Source: Flavobacterium gilvum
GTDB lineage: Bacteria; Bacteroidota; Bacteroidia; Flavobacteriales; Flavobacteriaceae
Length of the DNA: 64,000 nucleotides
Direction of reading: 5' to 3'
Assembly: GCF_001761465.1 (NCBI RefSeq)
Contig: NZ_CP017479.1
Location: 3,534,001 to 3,598,000 of the forward strand
The notes beneath the pieces are model-generated. The model was given only the letters and a program-made list of their open reading frames with translations, searched no databases and had not been told where the DNA came from. The translations under genes and the position numbers were made by a program. Positions 55,763-63,023 of this stretch are shown piece after piece. How positions within the stretch are numbered: position 1 is the stretch's first letter; each line of letters starts with the position of its first letter.

Positions 55763-56265
55763 CGTTTTTTCCACAAGAGAAGCCTTAACATCTTATAAAG
55801 TTAAAAATTCAAAAAAAAGGAAAAATTTCAACAAAAATGTAAAAAAAAAGAGTCAGCTACCCATTAACTTGAAAGGATTAATATATCCCTAAAATGAAGG
55901 TTTTGCTGAATTAGATTAAAATAAAAAAGAGACAAGTCAGTAAATTACTGACTTGTCTCTTAAAATAAAAAATAATGAGTTTAATCTATATTTCTCTTCT
56001 ATAAAAATGATATTATTAGAAAAAATTAAAAAAAAGAAACAACAGATAGCTTTAATGTCCTAAAGCCCAACATTTGATTACCAAACCAACATCCACGCCC
56101 CACGTGAAAAAACCAAAAATCAAATATAAAAGCTATCAGTTAACTAATTCAAAAAACAACTATCCATCATTTCTTTTTAAAATCACATACCGGTATTTTC
56201 AAACAAATAAGGCAAACGCTAATAATCCTTTTTCGGTATGTAATTTTTTTTATCGATTTACCTTT
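55763..56265. other. Gene-free stretch right of the IS21 element
   Basis: About 500 bp. Apart from the terminator at 55922-55966 it holds only AT-rich DNA; a short open frame at 56074-56322 overlaps kduD and has no protein-like composition. Confidence 0.5.
55922..55966 (-). terminator. Strong hairpin terminator, probably of the kdu operon
   Basis: Perfect 16-bp stem agagacaagtcagtaa / ttactgacttgtctct around one base; minus strand ends in a T-run. It lies 300 bp after kduD and may alternatively belong to DNA disrupted by the IS. Confidence 0.85.
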
Positions 56266-57060
56266 TTAACTTTCGTTAGAAGGTTTTCCAATAGTAGCAA
56301 GAATTCCTCCATCAACATATAAAATATGTCCATTTACAAAATCACTTGCTTTTGAAGACAAGAAGATGGCAGCTCCTTGTAAATCTTCTGGATCTCCCCA
56401 ACGGTTTGCTGGAGTTCTACTTATGATAAATTCATTGAATGGATGTCCATCTACTCGAATTGGAGCCGTTTGACTCGTTGCAAAGTAACCAGGACCAATA
56501 CCATTTGTTTGAATATTAAATTTTGCCCATTCTGTCGCCATATTTTTGGTCAACATTTTCAAACCACCTTTTGCGGCAGCGTAAGCACTTACATCTTGTC
56601 GTCCCAATTCACTCATCATCGAACAAATGTTGATGATTTTTCCTCCTCCTCTTTCAATCATTCCTTTGGCAACATTTTTTGAAACGATAAATGGACTGAT
56701 TAAATCTACATTGATTACAGCAGCAAAATCTTCTACTTCCATGTCAATAATGGGAGTTCTTTTGATAATTCCTGCGTTGTTTATTAAAATATCAATTGGA
56801 CCAACTTCAGCTTCAATTTTTTTGATATTTGCAATTACGGCAGCTTCATCGGTTACATCAAAAATATATCCGTAGGCATCAATCCCCACCGATTTGTATT
56901 CTGCAACTGCATTATCTACTGCTTCATTCGAAGAACGGTCGTTTACTACAATTTTTGCTCCAGCGTGACCAAGACCTTTGGCCATTGACATTCCTAAACC
57001 ATGAACACCTCCTGTAACTAAGGCTGTTTTACCTGTTAAATCAAATAAATTTATTGACAT
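56266..57060 (-). CDS. kduD: 2-dehydro-3-deoxy-D-gluconate 5-dehydrogenase (KduD) / gluconate 5-dehydrogenase type SDR
   Basis: 264-residue SDR: FDLTGKTALVTGGVHGLG (cofactor loop 16-23), NNAGIIKRTPI at 94, Ser147, Tyr160 and Lys164 (YAAAKGG), IGPGYFATSQT and VNGHILYVDGG, all close to KduD/gluconate-5-dehydrogenase. It reduces 2,5-diketo-3-deoxygluconate to 2-keto-3-deoxygluconate, the step after KduI, whose gene ends 17 bp upstream. Same operon, cytoplasmic. With PL8 and an unsaturated-uronate hydrolase (not in this window) it would complete uronic-acid breakdown. Under control of the LacI operators at 58015-58050. Confidence 0.9.
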   Translation of the reverse strand: MSINLFDLTGKTALVTGGVHGLGMSMAKGLGHAGAKIVVNDRSSNEAVDNAVAEYKSVGIDAYGYIFDVTDEAAVIANIKKIEAEVGPIDILINNAGIIKRTPIIDMEVEDFAAVINVDLISPFIVSKNVAKGMIERGGGKIINICSMMSELGRQDVSAYAAAKGGLKMLTKNMATEWAKFNIQTNGIGPGYFATSQTAPIRVDGHPFNEFIISRTPANRWGDPEDLQGAAIFLSSKASDFVNGHILYVDGGILATIGKPSNES

Positions 57061-57077
57061 AATTATTTTTTTAAGAA

Positions 57078-57914
57078 TTATTTTAAATCAGTTATTTTGC
57101 AAACATCCATATCGGCATAATCTAAATTTTCTCCGGCCATTCCCCAAATAAAAGTATAATTACTGGTTCCTGCCCCCGAGTGAATAGACCATGGTGGAGA
57201 AATAACCGCTTGATGATTATTCATCCAAATGTGTCTTGTCTCCTGTGGTTCGCCCATAAAGTGACAAACAGCTTGATTTTCAGGAATATCCAAATAGAAA
57301 TATACCTCCATTCTTCGATCATGAACGTGCGCTGGCATTGTATTCCAAACGCTTCCCGGCTTTAACTCCGTCATTCCCATTTGCAATTGACAGGTTGTAA
57401 CAATTCCACCAATAATCATTTGATTTACGGTACGGTGATTAGCTGTTTCCATTGTTCCCAATTGCAGTTTATTGGCTTCAGCCAAACTTACTTTTTGGTT
57501 TGGAAAACTTTTGTGAGCTGGTGCAGAATTTATATAAAATTTGGCTGGATTTTTTGAGTCGTCACTTTTAAAGATAACTTCTTTATTTCCACTTCCGATG
57601 TATAAAGCGTCTTTGAAACCTAATTGGTATTCTGTTCCATCAACTACAACAGAACCGTTTCCTCCAACGTTGATAATTCCCATTTCTCTTCTTTCTAAAA
57701 AATAAGAAGATTTCAAAGGGTCAATAGTTTCAAGTGTCAAAGGAGTTACAGGTGTAGCTGATCCTGCAATATATCGGTCATAGTGAGAGTAAACAAGCGT
57801 AATCTCCCCTTCTTGCATCAAATCATCAATTAAGAATTCTTCTCTTAATTGTTTCGTATCATATTGTTTTACTGCCTGTGGGCTTGAAGCATATCTTGAA
57901 CTATATTTTATCAT
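57078..57914 (-). CDS. kduI: 5-keto-4-deoxyuronate isomerase
   Basis: Cytoplasmic zinc isomerase converting 5-keto-4-deoxyuronate to 2,5-diketo-3-deoxygluconate. 278 residues, the standard length. Zinc ligands His196, His198 and Glu203 (PAHVHDRRMEVYFY) and His245 (PPWSIHSG) are at the same numbers as in the E. coli enzyme. First gene of the kduI-kduD operon; its promoter region holds two perfect LacI-type operators and the divergent regulator gene. Confidence 0.97.
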   Translation of the reverse strand: MIKYSSRYASSPQAVKQYDTKQLREEFLIDDLMQEGEITLVYSHYDRYIAGSATPVTPLTLETIDPLKSSYFLERREMGIINVGGNGSVVVDGTEYQLGFKDALYIGSGNKEVIFKSDDSKNPAKFYINSAPAHKSFPNQKVSLAEANKLQLGTMETANHRTVNQMIIGGIVTTCQLQMGMTELKPGSVWNTMPAHVHDRRMEVYFYLDIPENQAVCHFMGEPQETRHIWMNNHQAVISPPWSIHSGAGTSNYTFIWGMAGENLDYADMDVCKITDLK

Positions 57915-58014
57915 AATTATATCATTAAATAACTATATTATATTCTTTTTTTTAAATCAATTAAATAGATAATAGCATTAATTTTTTGTCAAAAGTACTA
58001 TTTATTTTTATTAA

Positions 58015-58050
58015 TACAATCGATTGTACAAAAAAATACAATCGATTGTA
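58015..58050. promoter_or_regulatory. Two tandem LacI-type operators between kduI and lacI-family gene
   Basis: The perfect 14-bp palindrome TACAATCGATTGTA occurs at 58015-58028 and 58037-58050, starts 22 bp apart, in the kduI-regulator intergenic region. The CG-centred dyad is the classical form for LacI-family repressors. Positioned to control both divergent promoters. Confidence 0.88.
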
Positions 58051-58060
58051 CAAAATTCAA

Positions 58061-58068
58061 TATCTTTG
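58061..58068 (+). promoter_or_regulatory. -7 box of the LacI-family regulator gene
   Basis: TATCTTTG, an exact TAnnTTTG match, ten bp after the second operator; about 118 bp before the ATG. Operator overlap with the upstream promoter half implies autoregulation. Confidence 0.6.
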
Positions 58069-58186
58069 TTATCAATAAAACAGATTAATTCCAAAAGCGG
58101 CAAAAAAACTGTATAAAATTTAATTTTAGAAATAAAAACTTTGTTTAAGATTGAACAAAATATAAAGCAGCAATACAAATATCAAA

Positions 58187-59212
58187 ATGAAGAACAGTAA
58201 AGTTACAATCCACCATATTGCAAAGGAATTGAATATTGACAGTTCTACCGTTTCAAGGGCATTAAGCGATAATAGCAGAGTCAAACAGGAAACAAAAGAC
58301 ATTGTAAATGCCAAAGCGATTGAACTTGGATACCAAAGAAATTTATTGGCCTCAAATCTTCGCAGCAAAAAAACAAATACAATTGGAGTTATCGTCCCTA
58401 GAATCTCACGTTATTTCTTTTCTTCGGCAATCGCCGGAATTGAAGAAACTGCCTATGATGAAGGGTATAGCGTTATTATATGTCAGTCTCTGGATTATTT
58501 TGAGAGAGAAAAAAAAATAGTTCAATCACTATCTGCAAACCGAGTTGACGGCATTTTGATGTCGATTTCAATGGAAACCAAAGATGACGAATCTTTACAG
58601 TTTTTAAAAAAAACAGACACGCCGCATGTTCTCTTCGACAGACATTTGAATATTCCCGGATATAGCAGTGTCGTTATTGACGATTTTCAGGGAGGATTTG
58701 ACGCTACAGAACATTTAATTTTGCAAGGATGCAAAAACATTGCTCATTTTTCGGGTCCACAAGGGCTGGAAATTTACAAAAACAGGTTCCTAGGTTATGA
58801 AGCCGCTTTGAAGAAACATAATATTCCCTTAAAAAATGAATTGATTATTTCTTCCAAATTGATGGAAGCTGATGGTATAGAAAACGCCAAAAAGTTGCTT
58901 TCCCTGAATGTTCCAATAGACGGGATTTTCTCTTCAAATGATACCGCTGCCATCAGTGCCTTACAATATTTGAAAGAAAAAGGAATAAAAATTCCGCAAG
59001 AAATAGCCATTGTAGGATTTAGTAACGAACCTATTTCATCGGTTATAGATCCGTCATTGACCACAATTGATCAGCCGGGATTCGAAATGGGAAAAATTGC
59101 AATGAATTTACTTCTTTCCCGAATTAAAAATAAAAATGAACCTAAGGAAGCTGAAACCATAGTTTTGAAAACCGCCCTTTTAAAAAGAAATTCTTCAAAA
59201 AGAATAGGATAA
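58187..59212 (+). CDS. LacI-family transcriptional regulator
   Basis: 341 residues: N-terminal LacI headpiece TIHHIAKELNIDSSTVSRALSDNSRV, hinge RSKKTNTIGVIVP, and a periplasmic-binding-protein-like ligand domain (SANRVDGILMSIS, DRHLNIPGYSSVVIDD, PIDGIFSSNDTAA, IVGFSNEPISSVIDPSLTTIDQP). Divergent from kduI; almost certainly the repressor acting at the two TACAATCGATTGTA sites, with a uronate breakdown intermediate as probable inducer (inference). Confidence 0.94.
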   Translation: MKNSKVTIHHIAKELNIDSSTVSRALSDNSRVKQETKDIVNAKAIELGYQRNLLASNLRSKKTNTIGVIVPRISRYFFSSAIAGIEETAYDEGYSVIICQSLDYFEREKKIVQSLSANRVDGILMSISMETKDDESLQFLKKTDTPHVLFDRHLNIPGYSSVVIDDFQGGFDATEHLILQGCKNIAHFSGPQGLEIYKNRFLGYEAALKKHNIPLKNELIISSKLMEADGIENAKKLLSLNVPIDGIFSSNDTAAISALQYLKEKGIKIPQEIAIVGFSNEPISSVIDPSLTTIDQPGFEMGKIAMNLLLSRIKNKNEPKEAETIVLKTALLKRNSSKRIG

Positions 59213-59300
59213 CTCAATTACAGCAATAAATATTTTTGAGATTACAAGTGCCATTGCTCTTGAATATCTATTTCAAAATAACTTTAAATTTTATGAAAAT

Positions 59301-59331
59301 AAAAATGCCCAAAACGATGGGCATTTTTTTT
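59301..59331. terminator. Terminator between the LacI-family and GH109-like genes
   Basis: aaaaatgccc / gggcattttt stem around an 8-base loop with A/T runs on both sides; bidirectional. Confidence 0.85.
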
Positions 59332-59388
59332 ATACTAATTTCAAAGTGAATTAAAAAAACAATTTATCAAATATTTTCACTTATCTTC

Positions 59389-60768
59389 TTATTTGGAAAA
59401 TTCTACAGTTTTTAATTTATTCCAACCGCCACGAGTAAAATCTGGAATTTCTACTGGAGCAGAATTATTGTTAAGGGAAGTTTCTGTTAATTGAGCCAAA
59501 CAACACCATTCTGCCAAATCATAAACATCCATATCCAATGGAAGTCCATTTTGAAGACAATGAATCAAACGGTAATCCATTATAAAATCCATACCGCCGT
59601 GACCTCCTACTTTCTTAGCTTGCTCCTCTATTCCAACCGCTATTGGATGCTTATATTTTTCCATTAAAGCCTTTTTGACATCTTCAGAAACAAAACTGTG
59701 AGCTGTCAAGTTTTCGTGATTTGCCTTAATATCAGAGCTAATCGCTTTTGAATCCAATGCATATCCTTCTACAGGATATTTATTGGCAAAACCTTTAGTT
59801 CCAGTAAGTTGGTACATACGGTTGTACGGACGCGGATTGGCAACATCATGCTGAATTTGAATTGTCTTTCCGTTTTCAGTGCGAATCATAGTCATGGTGT
59901 GATCTCCATTTTTGAAATCTTTTAGATCCTCACCTGTTGTTTCTTTTATAAAAGCAGGAATTCCAACAACTTTGGTATCCATGGAAACCAAATAATTCAG
60001 TTTGTCCCCACGGTGAATATTCATTGCTAAACAAACAGGTCCCAAACCGTGTGTAGCATAAATATCTCCACGATGCGCTTTGTTATAATCCAAACGCCAG
60101 TTGTTCCAATAGTCTTTCCAATAAGGTTCCAAGTTGTGAATATAAGCTCCTTCTCCATGAAGAATTTCGCCAAATAATCCTTGTTGCGCCATATTCAAGG
60201 TAGTCAACTCAAAAAAGTCATAAACACAGTTTTCTAATTGCATACAATGTTTTCTCGTTTTTTCGGAAGTATTGATCAAATCCCAAATCTCGTCGAGTGT
60301 CATAGCAGAAGGCACTTCGATAGCAACATGCTTTCCGTCTTTCATTGCCTGCACGCCAATTTGAGCGTGGTGTTTCCAGTCGGTAGCAATATAAACAAGA
60401 TCTACATTTGGCAGTGCGGTTACTTTGCGCCAAGCATTTTCATCACCAAAAAATTCTAAAGCTTTTGGAAACCCAGCTTTTTCTAATATTTTATTTGCCG
60501 ATTTTGTTTTTTCTTCACGCATATCGCAAAGAGCAACAATCTCAACTCCTGGGATATGCGTCATACGCTCAACAGCACCTGGCCCTCTCATCCCCAACCC
60601 GATGAATGCGACACGAACCGTTGGTATTGGAGCACAAGCCATGCGTAAAACATCAGTTTGTCCTTTCGGGCGTTTTGGAGTTGGTGTCTTTATCATTTGT
60701 GCCGAAACCCCTATCCATCCCAACATGCAACAAATAGTCAAAATGGATTTAAAAAAAGTTGTTTTCAT
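59389..60768 (-). CDS. GH109-like alpha-N-acetylgalactosaminidase (Gfo/Idh/MocA fold), exported
   Basis: 459 residues from the ATG at 60768 (the frame opens 16 codons earlier but the signal peptide starts here). Signal peptide about 1-23 (GVSAQ). A Rossmann NAD-binding domain has VAFIGLGMRG, LCDMREEK and AIEVPSAMT. The second domain has ENCVYDFFELTTLN, GAYIHNLEPYW, and YATHGLGPVCLAMN, as in the NAD-dependent retaining GalNAc-ases of family GH109. Would remove terminal alpha-GalNAc. It shares the promoter module with the kinase-GH35 operon, which fits release and then phosphorylation of GalNAc. Other Gfo/Idh/MocA glycosidases are possible. Confidence 0.82.
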   Translation of the reverse strand: MKTTFFKSILTICCMLGWIGVSAQMIKTPTPKRPKGQTDVLRMACAPIPTVRVAFIGLGMRGPGAVERMTHIPGVEIVALCDMREEKTKSANKILEKAGFPKALEFFGDENAWRKVTALPNVDLVYIATDWKHHAQIGVQAMKDGKHVAIEVPSAMTLDEIWDLINTSEKTRKHCMQLENCVYDFFELTTLNMAQQGLFGEILHGEGAYIHNLEPYWKDYWNNWRLDYNKAHRGDIYATHGLGPVCLAMNIHRGDKLNYLVSMDTKVVGIPAFIKETTGEDLKDFKNGDHTMTMIRTENGKTIQIQHDVANPRPYNRMYQLTGTKGFANKYPVEGYALDSKAISSDIKANHENLTAHSFVSEDVKKALMEKYKHPIAVGIEEQAKKVGGHGGMDFIMDYRLIHCLQNGLPLDMDVYDLAEWCCLAQLTETSLNNNSAPVEIPDFTRGGWNKLKTVEFSK

Positions 60769-60890
60769 TATTATATCAAAATTAATTATTAAAAAAATAT
60801 TCAAACTTTTGTTCATCTGACAAAGACAAATTACCTTTCTAAATTATGGCAAATTATTTACAAGTCAACAATACGATTTAAATTCTTTGA

Positions 60891-60975
60891 CGAAACTATA
60901 TATTATTTTTTAATAAAAAAAGGAAAAATATCAAAAATTGTGCTCGAACACATAAAATTTATGATATCAAACACA
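60891..60975 (-). promoter_or_regulatory. Conserved promoter/operator module, copy B (GH109-like gene)
   Basis: cgaaactata (60891-60900; minus TATAGTTTCG), 38-bp spacer, dyad TGTGCTCGAACACA (60939-60952), variant dyad TGATATCAAACACA (60962-60975); dyad starts 23 bp apart. Upstream A/T words (actatatattattttt) match copy A closely. Leader to the ATG is about 117 nt. The rest of 60769-61078 is AT-rich. Confidence 0.75.
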
Positions 60976-61078
60976 AAATGGAAAGATATCCTTTTATAAA
61001 TAAAAAATCCCATCCTGAAATAAATTCAGAACAGGACAAATTTTAAGTCAAAAAACATTCCCTGATTACACCAATTAT

Positions 61079-61984
61079 TTAATAAGTATGAGGGAAATAT
61101 TGATTATGAACAGTTCCGTCATCAAACAAATCAATGATTGCATATCCTGGGGGTGTCTGCTTATAATATGATTTCCCTGCAGAATCCTTATCGCCTGGCT
61201 CCCACCAATAACCACTTACTGCTCCGTTACAATAATAATGTACCCCATTATACTCAGCACTGTCCAATAAATGGATATGACCACTAAAACAACTGATTTT
61301 TTTGTCTTTATTTTTGTAAAACAAATCACTAATATATTTTGAATCACTATGATTCCCGCCTTCAATATGTGTGCATACTCCAAGGATAGGGTAATGGCTT
61401 AAACAAATAACAGGTGTTCCTACAGCGATGCTCTGTAAATCTTTTTCCAACCATCTGCGCTGCTCATCATCTAATGTAGCGTCTTTATTATTGCTGTCCA
61501 AAATAATAAAATGCCACCCTTTTTTGTCAAAACTGTAATAACGGTTTGGAATTTTCAATTGGTTTACAACATATTGTTTACCATACATTGAATCCTCTTT
61601 ATTTGGAGCCGCCCACCACATATCATGGTTTCCCAAACAACTATGCATTTCAAAGTTACTTATCGTTTTTGTAGTTTCATTCCACACCTTCCATAATTCA
61701 TTTACTCTCTCACGAGTAATATTCCCGTAATCTGCCGCAAATATCGTATCTCCCCCATTCAAAAAGAAATCAACTTTGTGTTTCTTTATTTCCTCCAAAC
61801 ATTTTACAAATCTTTCGGGTGCATTTTCTTCTGGTCGAATGTGCACATCGGTAATATGAGCGATGCGCAAAACTTTTTTACGCTTATCACTTCTTTCTGT
61901 CGCAGAAACGACAGAGGTTGTTCCGCACAATGCCGCTGTTCCTACAGTTAACCCTAAATTTTTTAAAAGTTCTCTCCTATTCAT
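61079..61984 (-). CDS. Tat-exported metallophosphoesterase
   Basis: 301 residues from the ATG at 61984 (MNRRELLKNLG): twin-Arg signal RRELLKNLG with hydrophobic stretch to about 33; an ATG ten codons upstream is less likely. Calcineurin-like motifs in order: ITDVHIRPE, NGGDTIFA, CLGNHDMWW, LSHYPI and FSGHIHLLD. A phosphatase or phosphodiesterase in the periplasm. It carries the same promoter module as the GH35/kinase and GH109 genes, so it may dephosphorylate a sugar phosphate or cleave a phosphodiester in the same glycan (inference). Frequently seen beside glycan-degradation genes in Bacteroidota. Confidence 0.9.
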   Translation of the reverse strand: MNRRELLKNLGLTVGTAALCGTTSVVSATERSDKRKKVLRIAHITDVHIRPEENAPERFVKCLEEIKKHKVDFFLNGGDTIFAADYGNITRERVNELWKVWNETTKTISNFEMHSCLGNHDMWWAAPNKEDSMYGKQYVVNQLKIPNRYYSFDKKGWHFIILDSNNKDATLDDEQRRWLEKDLQSIAVGTPVICLSHYPILGVCTHIEGGNHSDSKYISDLFYKNKDKKISCFSGHIHLLDSAEYNGVHYYCNGAVSGYWWEPGDKDSAGKSYYKQTPPGYAIIDLFDDGTVHNQYFPHTY

Positions 61985-62165
61985 AATATAGTTATATCTA
62001 TGCGCCTTTTTCAAAATAACGCGTTTTTATAATATCCAAAATACAATACTAACAAAGAAAGAAAGTATTCCTATTCAACAAATTTAAAAGCTGTAAAAGT
62101 TAAAATTTGATTTCAAACTAAATCCTTTCCTTTAAGTCAAGCAATATTCTAAGTGCTTTCAACTG

Positions 62166-62249
62166 CTAAACTATACATAACATTTTTACCAAGCAAGAAA
62201 AAAACAACAAAATGTTCTCGAACACACTTATTTTATGTTCTCGAGCACA
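62166..62249 (-). promoter_or_regulatory. Conserved promoter/operator module, copy C (metallophosphoesterase gene)
   Basis: ctaaactata (62166-62175; minus TATAGTTTAG), 37-bp spacer, dyad TGTTCTCGAACACA (62213-62226), dyad TGTTCTCGAGCACA (62236-62249); starts 23 bp apart. Best-preserved copy. Lies between divergent genes; the -7 word points to the minus-strand phosphoesterase, leader about 170 nt, but the dyads may also control the + strand CBM9-like gene. Confidence 0.75.
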
Positions 62250-62385
62250 AAAAATTAAAATCCCTTGTGTAAAACAAAAAAACATGTTTATTTTTGTTTT
62301 AATAAATTTTGATCGACTTGTAAAAGAAAAACTTACAAGTAACCTATCCCACTGAATTAATCAAGAATAATACAGCGTAAATACA

Positions 62386-63021
62386 ATGAAAGAATACATC
62401 GTAAATTCAATTGAAAAAAAGCAGATAAATATCACCGGAAAAGGTGAAGACGTTTTATGGAATCATGCAATAGAACTGACTGATTTTTGTTCGCCTTGGG
62501 ATAGGGAGAAACCATCCAAAATTACTTTCAAAGCGCTTTGGAGTTCCGAAAAATTATTTTTCAATTTTACGGTTGCAGATTCATCAATTCACATCGAAAA
62601 AAAAGACGACAGCATTGACAGTATTAATAATTCGGACAGAGTTGAACTTTTTTTCAGACCGGACGATTCTTTAAATCCATATTACTGCCTGGAAATGGAC
62701 ACCGAAGCGCGATTGATGGATTTTATTGCTTATCCAAATAAGAATTTGAATTTTGATTGGAATTGGCCAAAAAAAGATATCCTAATTAAGTCATCCATAA
62801 ATAAAGATACTTTTATCGTCGAAGGTTCAATTTCTATTCAGTCACTAAAGGACTTTAATTTAATCAAAGACAACAAAATCGAAACCGGAATTTTCAGGGC
62901 AAAATATTCAGAAAACGAAGATGGAACTTTTGAACCTACATGGATAACTTGGGTAAACCCAAATACTGAAACACCCAATTTTCATATTACTTCTTCATTT
63001 GGCAGATTAATTCTAAAATAA
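62386..63021 (+). CDS. CBM9-like (carbohydrate-binding family 9-like) protein
   Basis: 211 residues forming a beta-sandwich of the CBM9/sugar-binding type: W-N-H-A-(I/V) near 30, FKALWSSEKLFFNFTVAD, SDRVELFFRPD, YYCLEMDTEARLMDF, VEGSISIQSL. No signal peptide, unlike the usual secreted CBM9 proteins, so it may be cytoplasmic. Divergent from the phosphoesterase gene across module C and convergent with a LacI-family gene, only 2 bp apart at the stops. Ligand and role are unknown; a sugar sensor or periplasm-independent binder is possible. Confidence 0.78.
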   Translation: MKEYIVNSIEKKQINITGKGEDVLWNHAIELTDFCSPWDREKPSKITFKALWSSEKLFFNFTVADSSIHIEKKDDSIDSINNSDRVELFFRPDDSLNPYYCLEMDTEARLMDFIAYPNKNLNFDWNWPKKDILIKSSINKDTFIVEGSISIQSLKDFNLIKDNKIETGIFRAKYSENEDGTFEPTWITWVNPNTETPNFHITSSFGRLILK

Positions 63022-63023
63022 AA

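Noticed and set aside
56074..56322. 82-codon open frame between the IS21 element and kduD
   Set aside because: Lys/Asn/Phe-rich translation of AT-rich DNA, overlaps kduD on the other strand, no protein-like motif.
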